Shown: piece after piece, positions 1 through 5,892 of the stretch | How positions within the stretch are numbered: position 1 is the stretch's first letter | Layout of the letters: each line of letters begins with the position of its first letter | NCBI GenBank assembly: GCA_009843675.1 | Contig: VYCZ01000036.1 | Span: forward strand, 1-7,072 | Direction: 5' to 3' | DNA length: 7,072 nt | DNA from: Gammaproteobacteria bacterium | GTDB taxonomy: Bacteria; Pseudomonadota; Gammaproteobacteria; Eutrophobiales; Eutrophobiaceae | The notes under the pieces: generated by a model | Database searches by the model: none | What the model was told of the DNA's origin: nothing | What the model saw: the letters and a program-made list of their open reading frames with translations, nothing else | Position numbers and translations under genes: made by a program

Positions 1-1
1 G

Positions 2-250
2 ATCAACATAGCCTTTACCACCTTGATCATCGTCGAACTGTTCGATTCGATCATTGTCGCCGGAGAAATAATGACGTTGACCCCCGATGATTTCCTGCAA
101 TTGCTCAGCTATGCGGGACTTCTGGTGGTGGCGGTGTATGCGATGTTCAGGACCGACCGGGTGGTAAGTGACCTGAGCCGGGGAGGCGTCAGCGCGTCGG
201 GGGCGATCAACCAGGCCGCCTCCATGCTGTCCACGAGACTGGTGAGATGA
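2..250 (+). CDS. virB6: VirB6/TrbL-like inner-membrane protein, C-terminal fragment (5' end outside window)
   Basis: The frame is open from the first bases of the window, so this is the 3' end of a longer gene and not a 75-residue protein starting at base 23. The 82 visible residues contain two hydrophobic stretches (about IAFTTLIIVELFDSIIVAG and FLQLLSYAGLLVVAVYAMF). A short polar tail, DRVVSDLSRGGVSASGAIN followed by QAASM, comes next. A last membrane helix followed by a glycine/serine/alanine-rich 'GG-(V/I)-S' tail is typical of the VirB6/TrbL family of polytopic T4SS proteins. In that family, these proteins contact the DNA substrate in the inner membrane. Position directly before virB8-virB9-virB10 is the strongest support. 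The sequence signal alone is weak, and another small membrane protein of the T4SS cannot be excluded. Confidence 0.5.
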   Translation: MNIAFTTLIIVELFDSIIVAGEIMTLTPDDFLQLLSYAGLLVVAVYAMFRTDRVVSDLSRGGVSASGAINQAASMLSTRLVR

Positions 251-254
251 CTCC

Positions 255-995
255 ATGGAAATGACCGCTAAGACAATTGGCGCCGTGCCGGACGGGTTGG
301 CTGCACACCTCAACCCGGACAATATCCCGGGCCTGGTGGTGACCAACAACAGGCTGCTGGCCGGCAACCTGGTGCTGTTGCTGGCGTTCATCTGTGCACT
401 GGCCTACGGCATTGCCGTGACTGTCATGGCAAAGAATAATGAAAAACTGATTTACGTGAAGCTGGCGCCGGACGGTACCTGGTTTATCGACACCCGGTTC
501 GCGCACAAGGACGAGACGGACTTCTTCCCGGCCACCATCGATCACATGTTGAGCAACTATGTCACTCGCCGGTTCCGGGAGGACCCCGCCACCGTAAGGA
601 ACGACTACGGCTTTGCGCTGGTCCTGATGGACCAGGCACTGGCGCGACATTTCAAATCTCCCTCCGGTTTTGACGCCGCGGGCAGAGCGGCCAGGATCAG
701 GGCCTGTTCGGGTTGCGATACCAGGGAGGTGGAAGTCAGGAATATCTACCACTTCGACATGGACCGCCTGGCCGGCGGCAATCCCGATGACGCCAGCTAC
801 CGGACCAACGTATACATCAACGAAATCCTGCGCTCGGCCGCGGACCACAGCGTACTGGAAACCAGGAGGACCATCGTCACACTGCGCTGGCGTCTCACAC
901 CCAGAGCGGCCCTCTCCAGGGACAGGAACGTGCTGATGGCAAACCCGATCGGCCTGAAAATTATCGAGGAGAAAGTGCTGAATGACCCAGCTTGA
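255..995 (+). CDS. virB8: VirB8-like bitopic inner-membrane assembly protein
   Basis: A 246-residue protein with a short cytoplasmic N-terminus, one membrane helix at about residues 36-58 (LVLLLAFICALAYGIAVTVM) and a periplasmic domain of about 185 residues. This is the topology and usual length of VirB8. Two family-like patches are visible. One is a helix with paired tyrosine and arginine (NYVTRRFREDPATVRNDYGF, about 101-120), resembling the VirB8 'YVxxRExY...DY' region. The other is the C-terminal NPIG motif (230-233), corresponding to the conserved NPxG of VirB8. VirB8 nucleates the inner-membrane complex and contacts VirB9 and VirB10. The start at 255 has a GGTGAG ribosome site at 241-246; an ATG two codons later is possible. 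Oddity: a CSGC pair at residues 151-154, unusual for this family as far as I recall. DotI/TraM of type IVB systems has the same topology and is the alternative, but the VirB9 and VirB10 neighbours favour VirB8. Confidence 0.72.
   Translation: MEMTAKTIGAVPDGLAAHLNPDNIPGLVVTNNRLLAGNLVLLLAFICALAYGIAVTVMAKNNEKLIYVKLAPDGTWFIDTRFAHKDETDFFPATIDHMLSNYVTRRFREDPATVRNDYGFALVLMDQALARHFKSPSGFDAAGRAARIRACSGCDTREVEVRNIYHFDMDRLAGGNPDDASYRTNVYINEILRSAADHSVLETRRTIVTLRWRLTPRAALSRDRNVLMANPIGLKIIEEKVLNDPA
966..972 (+). promoter_or_regulatory. Ribosome binding site of the virB9-like gene
   Basis: GAGGAGA lies inside the end of the virB8 coding region, 9 bases before the ATG at 982. It is the only good Shine-Dalgarno match near the candidate virB9 starts: the in-frame ATGs at 1030 and 1057 have none at normal spacing. 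It favours 982 as the start even though this gives an unusually long sequence before the signal peptide. Confidence 0.6.
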
Positions 996-1902
996 CCCAC
1001 CTGTTGCACATAAAGCGTCCTGCGCGGGAATGACGAACCATGATGCGGCATTATTTATGTCGTTACGTGTAATTCCGTCTCCGGTCAGGGTGTTGATTGT
1101 ACTGCTCATGGTTTTCTCGATGAGCATTCACGCCGAAGGCGAGCAGTGCCGCCTGGTCAACCATGAGCCACATAAATACGTCCGCATCAAGTCCAGGCTG
1201 CACCACGGCACCCACATCGAGTTGCCGGAAATCCTGATAGCCAGGCCGGTCACCGGAAACCGCGACCTGTGGGACGTTGAAGGCGAAAACCGGCATATTT
1301 TCGTCAAGCCCAACGATGCCGGGACAAAGGAAGGCGGCAGCACCACCATCACCGCGGTATCCCGGAGCAATCGCGCCTACCATTTTCTGGTGGAACGCTC
1401 GGATGATGAGTTTGACCTGTGTGTGGTCATTACCCATGACGGCGAGTTCCTGCCGGAAGGGGCGTTCTCCGGCTTTGCACGGCGCGCCGATGAGCACACG
1501 GCGTTGTACCGGGAGCAACTCGACGCGCTGCAACTGCGCCTTGACGAAGAACAACAGAGCGCGGCAGACAGGGTGAGCGCGGCGCTGGATGAGTACCGGA
1601 TGCAACTGTTCACCGGCTACCAGTGGAAGGGCGGGCGCCCGCCTTACGGGAAAAATCTGGTCAGTGATGTCTACGATGACGGGCGTTTCACCTATATCCG
1701 GGTGCGCCACAACCTGGAGGGCGCCATGTCGCTATTTGCCGACAACAACGGCAAGGAACAGTTCATCGAGTACCGCTACGACGAAAACAGGCGCATGTAC
1801 ATCGTGACCGGCATTTTCAACCGTATCCATATGAAGGCTGACGCCAGGACGCAGATCGTTATCACCCGTCATAGCGACCACCGCGGACAACGGGACCTGT
1901 AA
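982..1902 (+). CDS. virB9: VirB9-like periplasmic/outer-membrane core component of the T4SS
   Basis: A 306-residue protein exported by a signal peptide at about residues 26-51 (hydrophobic VRVLIVLLMVFSMSI, likely cleavage after IHA). The N-terminal domain (about 55-150) shows VirB9-like features: THIELPE, GNRDLWDVEG and FVKP followed by a threonine-rich strand and RAYHFLV. The C-terminal domain (about 211-295) starts with GYQWKG and contains SDVYDDGRFTYIRV, the VirB9 'P..VfDDGrfTY' motif. In the family, this C-terminal domain joins VirB7 and the VirB10 C-terminus to form the outer-membrane ring. A charged helical segment (about 168-206, YREQLDALQLRLDEEQQ) links the domains. The chosen start overlaps virB8 by 14 bases and has a strong ribosome site. 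In-frame ATGs at 1030 and 1057 give more ordinary signal peptides. The first of these lies in a repeat fragment, so the N-terminal 25 residues may be recent additions. Identification is firm; the start is not. Confidence 0.85.
   Translation: MTQLDPPVAHKASCAGMTNHDAALFMSLRVIPSPVRVLIVLLMVFSMSIHAEGEQCRLVNHEPHKYVRIKSRLHHGTHIELPEILIARPVTGNRDLWDVEGENRHIFVKPNDAGTKEGGSTTITAVSRSNRAYHFLVERSDDEFDLCVVITHDGEFLPEGAFSGFARRADEHTALYREQLDALQLRLDEEQQSAADRVSAALDEYRMQLFTGYQWKGGRPPYGKNLVSDVYDDGRFTYIRVRHNLEGAMSLFADNNGKEQFIEYRYDENRRMYIVTGIFNRIHMKADARTQIVITRHSDHRGQRDL
1019..1035 (+). repeat. Half copy of a REP-like palindromic repeat in the virB9 leader
   Basis: CCTGCGCGGGAATGACG matches 15 of 17 bases at 3259-3275 in the pilL leader, and GGGAATGAC resembles the right end (CCGGAATGAC) of the element at 4246-4337. 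The left arm that would complete the hairpin (ATTCCCGC) is absent; the sequence before it is unrelated. It is translated in the virB9 frame as SCAGMT and contains the ATG at 1030. I recognise this as the common proteobacterial ATTCCCGC...GCGGGAAT repeat type, from memory rather than from a search. Confidence 0.55.
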
Positions 1903-1905
1903 ACC

Positions 1906-3210
1906 ATGACAACAAACATGAATGAGACAAATCAGGTCGAGGAGCAGCCGGCAACCTACAACCGGAACTTCCAGTTCATGCTGATCGGCGGACGGGTGTT
2001 CGCTGTCGTGGTGATGGTGTATGCGTCCCTGTTCCGGTCGGGACCGGGAGACAGGCAGATAGAAGAACAGGTGCAACGGGAGATCAGGAGACAGGCGCTC
2101 TCAAACCCTGAACAGGAGTTCCGCGAGCAGATCAAAAGCCAGGAACAGCGCCTTCAGAAACAAAGAGAGCAGGACCTGTCCGAACAACGGGAATATATCG
2201 ATGAGAAGACCGATGAACTGTTGCATAACAATGAACAGGTGTTGCAGGAATTACTGAGCGGTACGAAATCGATGCTCGAATCATGGGATGAGAATGAAAC
2301 CGTTCGCGTGCGCCAATCGCGCCAGGCGGATTTCAATTTCGAGATTTTTAGCGCCGCGCCCGAGCCCGATGGCGGGTTCCTGCAACGGGAACGGACAATC
2401 CTGACGGAGTTGCGCCAGGGGGTTGAAGCAGAGCAACAACCGGCCCTCTCTGCGGCCGGTTATACCCCCGCAACTGGCATTTCCGCGGACTACCCTATCT
2501 TGCAGGACCCGCTGGAGGATCCAGCGGCCGGTGATGATGCCTCGCAGGAAAACGCGCGTCTATTCAACCTGGCGGGCTATCCGGAATCGGATCTATCCCG
2601 GCCTCCCGGCACAAGCTACGCGCTGCTGTCCATCGGTTCTGTGATGCACGCAAAACTGGACCAGAAAATCATATCCGACTACGCCGGCCCCTACCGCTGC
2701 CGGATTGAACAGAACGTCATGGACGTTACCCAGAGACATGTATTGATACCGGCCGGGTCCCTGTGTACCGGACAGGTATTGCAGACCGGCTCGGCGCATC
2801 CGAACCGCGTTATCAACAACCGGATGGCCCTGTCTGTGCGCTGGATAGTCCGGCCGGACGGCACCAAGATCAAGTTCGCCAGCCAGGCTCTCGACCACGA
2901 GGGAATAGGCGCGTTGAAGGGCAGGACCAATTATCATTTCCTGGCCCGCTTCGGCGGCGCAGCGGCGTTTGCCCTGCTATCCAGCGAAACTGCGCGGGCG
3001 GATTACAGCAGTGGCGGTTCCGGCGCGACCTTTGAGTCCGACGTGGGTCAGGCCCTGCGCGAGGGTGGCGCCGACCTGGTCGCGCCGTACGCCGGCCTGG
3101 TGCCGACGCAGACCCTCGATTACGGCCGCAAGCTGAGGCTGTTCGTTTCCGAGGACATATATGTCAGGCCCTGGCGAGCGGTGTACCAGCGCCTCCTGAG
3201 TCAACGTTGA
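1906..3210 (+). CDS. virB10: VirB10/TrbI-like channel protein of the T4SS core
   Basis: A 434-residue protein with a single inner-membrane helix at about residues 24-43. A Gln/Glu/Arg-rich, probably coiled-coil segment follows at about 50-130, then an acidic low-complexity linker to about 237. The VirB10 core domain spans about 238-425. Core features seen are SYALLSIGSVMHAKL, IISDYAGP, the VLIPAGS turn (279-285) and the pattern VRPDG...KFASQALDHEGIGALKG. An alanine-rich hydrophobic stretch (ARFGGAAAFALLSS, 347-360) follows and, by homology, holds the antenna helices crossing the outer membrane. VirB10 spans the whole envelope and couples ATP use at the inner membrane to opening of the outer-membrane pore. 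The usual periplasmic proline-rich region is replaced by the Q/E-rich helix. The start at 1906 lies 3 bases after the virB9 stop with a weak GGGA at 1892-1895; an ATG at 1918 is an alternative. Confidence 0.92.
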   Translation: MTTNMNETNQVEEQPATYNRNFQFMLIGGRVFAVVVMVYASLFRSGPGDRQIEEQVQREIRRQALSNPEQEFREQIKSQEQRLQKQREQDLSEQREYIDEKTDELLHNNEQVLQELLSGTKSMLESWDENETVRVRQSRQADFNFEIFSAAPEPDGGFLQRERTILTELRQGVEAEQQPALSAAGYTPATGISADYPILQDPLEDPAAGDDASQENARLFNLAGYPESDLSRPPGTSYALLSIGSVMHAKLDQKIISDYAGPYRCRIEQNVMDVTQRHVLIPAGSLCTGQVLQTGSAHPNRVINNRMALSVRWIVRPDGTKIKFASQALDHEGIGALKGRTNYHFLARFGGAAAFALLSSETARADYSSGGSGATFESDVGQALREGGADLVAPYAGLVPTQTLDYGRKLRLFVSEDIYVRPWRAVYQRLLSQR

Positions 3211-4205
3211 TGACACCGCGCGCAACCATACAGAACACGCCGGTACGCCGGATTCCTGCCTGCGCGGTAATGGCGTCCGATGGTGGGCGGCGCGCGTTCC
3301 GGCCCGTGGCGCTCCTCGCCTGCCTGTTGCCAGCGCTGTGCGGCGCCTGTTCCTGGGTCCAGGCATTACAGGATAACTTCAGGATGTCTTTCGGCAATGT
3401 CCGGACTCAGCCGCTTGCCCTGCCCGTCACCGAGGTGCAGGTGCGAATGGTTTATCCCGACGGGACAAACACCGTGGACCGGGCTGTAAGTTATATGCTG
3501 GAACCCCACTCCTACCGCCCGTCCTACCGGGACAGCCATGCTGAACTCATCGCGCAACGCAGTTTCATCGGTAATTTCGACAATGAACCGGTGCCTATGT
3601 CTGTGGCGATGGAGCGGCTCATGGGGCGGAACGGGCAAGTCATACTGGACCGGGACAGGAAGCTGTATGCGTTCCGGCTGAGAAATCCCGGCGAGCCCGG
3701 CGTTGCCTTTGCCGACCTGGGCGTTGAGACCTTTGGGGCTGCCGCCGGCCCGGCCTCCTGGGAACGGCTGGACCAGCCTGGCCCTACCGCGGACGGGAAT
3801 ATTGCACCTGGCAATTACGCGGCATTGACCGTTGTTGACCCGCCGCCGGGGACAGATTTAAAATCTGTCCCCTATCCAGCGTCCGCCGACGAAACCCCGG
3901 CTGCCGACCCGCCGCCCGCAGGCGCTGAAGACAAGGACTTCTGCCGCTCCATTCAATTCAGAAACCGGGCCATGTTGTCCGCAACGGTGCGGGAGTACTT
4001 CCTGGGGTGTGGTTTTGACGAGTTTTCCTGGAGGCTCGGCGAGCCCGGGAGGTATGCCGACTACCGGCTGTTGCAGGATATCGACGTGCCCCTGCCCGAA
4101 CGCCACCTGGACCTGATCGATCTGCTGCGTAGCCGTTTCGGGATCAGGACCCTTATCAATGAAGACAACAGTGTCGAATTCCATGATGAAACCAGCACAC
4201 TTTAA
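3210..4205 (+). CDS. pilL: PilL-like lipoprotein with C-terminal TcpQ-like domain (type IVb pilus biogenesis)
   Basis: A 331-residue exported protein. The hydrophobic leader RPVALLACLLPALCGAC (31-47) ends in a candidate lipid-modified Cys47, but the lipobox (CGAC) is atypical. Residues about 73-157 resemble the PilL N-terminal domain of integrative-element pili: a TVDRAVSYMLEPHSYR helix, then PVPMSVAMERLMGR and VILDRDRKLYAFRLR. A proline/alanine-rich linker (about 208-242) leads to a C-terminal domain (about 253-325) resembling TcpQ: LSATVREYFLGCGFDEFSW, then DIDVPLPERHLDLIDLLRSRFGI and a final short strand pair. In R64 and TCP systems such proteins help the secretin assemble. The ATG at 3210 overlaps the virB10 stop as TGATG. 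The ATG at 3270, inside a repeat, would give a more normal lipoprotein signal length (26 residues before Cys against 46). A 25-bp palindrome is inserted in frame in the linker. The family call is good; the exact start is uncertain. Confidence 0.7.
   Translation: MTPRATIQNTPVRRIPACAVMASDGGRRAFRPVALLACLLPALCGACSWVQALQDNFRMSFGNVRTQPLALPVTEVQVRMVYPDGTNTVDRAVSYMLEPHSYRPSYRDSHAELIAQRSFIGNFDNEPVPMSVAMERLMGRNGQVILDRDRKLYAFRLRNPGEPGVAFADLGVETFGAAAGPASWERLDQPGPTADGNIAPGNYAALTVVDPPPGTDLKSVPYPASADETPAADPPPAGAEDKDFCRSIQFRNRAMLSATVREYFLGCGFDEFSWRLGEPGRYADYRLLQDIDVPLPERHLDLIDLLRSRFGIRTLINEDNSVEFHDETSTL
3252..3275 (+). repeat. Degenerate REP-like palindrome in the pilL leader
   Basis: ATTCCTGC-CTGC-GCGGTAAT (3252-3271) forms an 8-bp stem with one mismatch and one G-T pair around a 4-base loop. 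Its right half with the following bases (3259-3275) matches 1019-1035 at 15 of 17 positions. It is read as IPACAVMA in the pilL frame, the same frame in which the virB9 copy is read, and contains the in-frame ATG at 3270. Confidence 0.5.
3848..3872 (+). repeat. 25-bp palindrome inserted in frame in the PilL linker
   Basis: Two perfect 11-base arms, GGGGACAGATT and AATCTGTCCCC, flank the three bases TAA. The element is translated as GTDLKSVP (PilL residues 214-221) between runs of prolines in the interdomain linker, so it adds residues without breaking either domain. I recall the same palindrome and the peptide TDLKSV as a dispersed repeat in many proteobacterial genomes, but could not search. 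It is unrelated in sequence to the ATTCCCGC-type copies. In mRNA it would form a strong hairpin, but it is not followed by a U-run and so is not a terminator. Confidence 0.8.
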
Positions 4206-4332
4206 TCTGAAAGCCCGGAATCTCCGTCCCGCGCTCCCTCCTACCGTCATTCCCGCGAATGCGGGAATCCAGTGGGCAACTTATTCCTTATATAAGGAAC
4301 GTTTACTGACTGGATTCCGGGTCAAGCCCGGA
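4206..4332 (+). other. Gap between pilL and pilN, mostly filled by a repeat element
   Basis: This is the only sizeable gap in the cluster. Bases 4206-4245 contain no recognisable gene, promoter or ribosome site; the rest is the left part of the composite repeat at 4246-4337. The pilN frame stays open across the whole gap back to an ATG at 4159 inside pilL. The predicted peptide there lacks a ribosome site and would place about 58 residues before the signal peptide, so I treat the stretch as non-coding. Confidence 0.55.
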
Positions 4333-4337
4333 ATGAC
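4246..4337 (+). repeat. 92-bp composite inverted-repeat (REP pair/MITE-like) element
   Basis: Left unit: ATTCCCGC (4249-4256), loop GAAT, GCGGGAAT (4261-4268). Right unit: ATTCCGGG (4314-4321), loop TCAAG, CCCGGAAT (4327-4334). The two units are also inverted relative to each other: GTCATTCC (4246-4253) pairs with GGAATGAC (4330-4337), and GGAATCCAGT (4264-4273) pairs with ACTGGATTCC (4309-4318). The element can therefore fold either as two separate hairpins or as one long cruciform-like stem. No transposase is encoded, and I see no convincing target-site duplication in the flanking bases. It resembles paired REP units or a small MITE. Its right end supplies the ATG at 4333 used here as the pilN start. 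Confidence 0.85.
4284..4299 (+). repeat. Perfect 16-bp AT-rich palindrome in the centre of the composite repeat
   Basis: TTCCTTATATAAGGAA is its own reverse complement and lies between the two REP-like units (4246-4273 and 4309-4337). It differs in composition from the GC-rich arms. It could be a protein-binding site, the apex of the cruciform, or simply part of this element type. No function is demonstrated. Confidence 0.75.
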
Positions 4338-5892
4338 TGACAGGATACACATACTGATTTTGACCACACTTGGTGCTTGCCGGCTGGCGGGCCTGTTGGC
4401 CGCGCTGGCCCTGCCGGCCTGTAGTGAAAACATCAGGGAGCGCGAACAGGAAATCAGCGACGCCAGGGAACGCCACCGTCAACTCCTGGAACAGCAGCAA
4501 ACCGTACGCGCCATCAACACACGCGCCAGGCGGGTTGACGTGCCCCGGGAAAGAGCCTGGCTCTACCGTCCCTTTCGGGCCACTTACCGGAACCAGAGCT
4601 TGCGCGAGACCCTGGAACGGCTGACGCCGGGTTATCCGGTCGCGTACGCGCTGCCGGAGAAATACAACCCGCCGGTCAGTTCCACCCCGCTTGCCGTTAC
4701 CGTGGAGGACCACCTGCAAGCCCTCAGCCTGCAAGCCAACGTGGGGTATGAATTCCGCCAGGGCATCCTGCTGATCACGCCGATGGTCACCAGGGAATAT
4801 GAAGTTCCACTGTACGGGGGCGGGAACAACATTATCAACGTGAGCAGCAACAACCTGGGCCAGGACCAGAACAAGGCAAGCGGTTATGAAAACAACATCA
4901 GCAGCCAGTTGTCCGCGGAGAATGATATTCACCAACTGGTAAATACCGTCCTGGGCATTCGTTACTGTGAACAGGAAAACAGAGAAGATAACGACATTTC
5001 AAAGGAGATAGGCACATATACCTGGAATGATCAGGAATGCTACAGCATCAGTTCCACCGGCAACCTGCTTGCCATTACGGCCCGGCCGCAACGCGTTGTC
5101 CTGTTCGATGAAGCCTACCGGAAATGGCTGCAAACCGTTACCCGGCAGGCCAATATCAAGATCACCGTGGTGCGCCTGGACGTCACCGACCTGGCGCAAC
5201 AACACGTGGACCTGTCCGTGGTGCGCAATGCCAGCATCGCCGCCAACCTCAGCAACCTGACGCAGAACCTGAGCGGCGCCCGAATCAATACCGGCGGCGG
5301 CGTGTTCAGCCTGAAAATCGACGATCCCGGCAGCCCCTGGAATTCGTCGGAAATCATACTCCGGGCGCTGGCCCAGGTAGGCAATATTTCCATTGACGAC
5401 AGCAAGGAAATACTGGTCTATAACAACCGCCTGGTGACCATCCGCAACTACCGCGTGCACCGCTACGTTGAGCGCACCAGCATCCAGCAGACCGACGCCG
5501 GCGGCACCAGCCTGTCCACGCCCACCGTGGAAATCGGTGAACTGGAAACCGGCCAGGCCATCAACATCCTGCCGACCCTGACCGAAGACCTGATTGCCCT
5601 GCACGTCGTCATCAACGAAGCCCAGATCGATGCCATGGACACCTACCAGATCGCCGGCACCTCCGGCGTGCTGCCGATCAGTTCCGGCAACGACAACATC
5701 TTTGACGTGAGTATCGAGGACGGCGAGACCGTGCTGCTGGCCTCCACCCACCGGGAAGAGCTGGAAGTGAAAACCGACCGCTCCGGCCTGCTGCCGGTGT
5801 GGCCGTTCAACCGCCTGACCGGGAATTCCGCAGCCGGCGGCAAACGCCTGACACAAACACTGTTCCTGATCCAGGGGAGCTTCAGGCCATGA
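4333..5892 (+). CDS. pilN: PilN-like secretin lipoprotein (outer-membrane pore of the type IVb pilus)
   Basis: From the chosen ATG this is a 519-residue protein. A lipoprotein signal peptide ends in ALALPAC with candidate lipidated Cys30. A charged helix follows (about 31-65, Glu/Arg/Gln-rich), then a secretin N0/STN-like domain (about 80-150: FRATYRNQSLRETLERLTPG ending FRQGILLITP). Next is an Asn-rich segment with two cysteines (C212, C236). After it comes the secretin body (about 240-515), with GNLLAITARPQRVVLFDEAY, INILPTLTEDLIALHVVIN and SIEDGETVLLASTHRE, matching secretin '..P.v..d.i.L.v' and 'v.dGeTvvl' strands. PilN-type secretins form the ring through which the pilus exits. The start codon lies in the repeat end; no good ribosome site precedes it (GGG at 4319-4321 is 11 bases away). 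CTG at 4354 has AGGA at 4342-4345 upstream. ATG at 4159 or 4183/4186 would bury the signal peptide and is rejected. The next gene overlaps by 4 bases. The family is confident, the N-terminus not. Confidence 0.8.
   Translation: MTDRIHILILTTLGACRLAGLLAALALPACSENIREREQEISDARERHRQLLEQQQTVRAINTRARRVDVPRERAWLYRPFRATYRNQSLRETLERLTPGYPVAYALPEKYNPPVSSTPLAVTVEDHLQALSLQANVGYEFRQGILLITPMVTREYEVPLYGGGNNIINVSSNNLGQDQNKASGYENNISSQLSAENDIHQLVNTVLGIRYCEQENREDNDISKEIGTYTWNDQECYSISSTGNLLAITARPQRVVLFDEAYRKWLQTVTRQANIKITVVRLDVTDLAQQHVDLSVVRNASIAANLSNLTQNLSGARINTGGGVFSLKIDDPGSPWNSSEIILRALAQVGNISIDDSKEILVYNNRLVTIRNYRVHRYVERTSIQQTDAGGTSLSTPTVEIGELETGQAINILPTLTEDLIALHVVINEAQIDAMDTYQIAGTSGVLPISSGNDNIFDVSIEDGETVLLASTHREELEVKTDRSGLLPVWPFNRLTGNSAAGGKRLTQTLFLIQGSFRP
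5873..5879 (+). promoter_or_regulatory. Ribosome binding site of the pilO-like gene
   Basis: AGGGGAG ends 9 bases before the ATG at 5889, inside the pilN coding end. Together with the ATGA stop-start overlap it fixes the start at 5889 and argues against the longer in-frame ATG at 5799, which would overlap pilN by 94 bases. Confidence 0.7.

Noticed and set aside
207..1127. Minus-strand open frame opposite virB8 and the virB9 leader
   Set aside because: No family resemblance; it covers the well-supported virB8 coding region and parts of its neighbours.
255..3210. Type IVB (Dot/Icm or IncI1 TraM-TraN-TraO) core instead of a VirB core
   Set aside because: The pilus neighbours would fit an I-type system, but VirB9 (VYDDGRFTY) and VirB10 (LIPAGS, ALDHEG) features are clearly of the VirB/Trb type.
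4159..4332. Longer N-terminus for the PilN-like protein starting inside pilL
   Set aside because: No ribosome site at 4159 or 4183/4186, and the extra residues are translations of pilL out of frame and of the repeat element, placed before a clear lipoprotein signal peptide.
4246..4337. Rho-independent terminator or integron attC site
   Set aside because: There is no U-run after either hairpin, and the core sites of attC (RYYYAAC/GTTRRRY) are not seen at its ends; a paired REP/MITE-like element explains the symmetry better.
4999..5856. Minus-strand open frame opposite the secretin body
   Set aside because: The composition (Gly, Val, Gln, His-rich) is a typical mirror of the plus-strand codon use, and the plus strand encodes recognisable secretin motifs.
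5799..5888. Longer N-terminus for the PilO-like protein
   Set aside because: It would overlap the secretin end by 94 bases; the ATG at 5889 has a strong ribosome site and an ATGA overlap.
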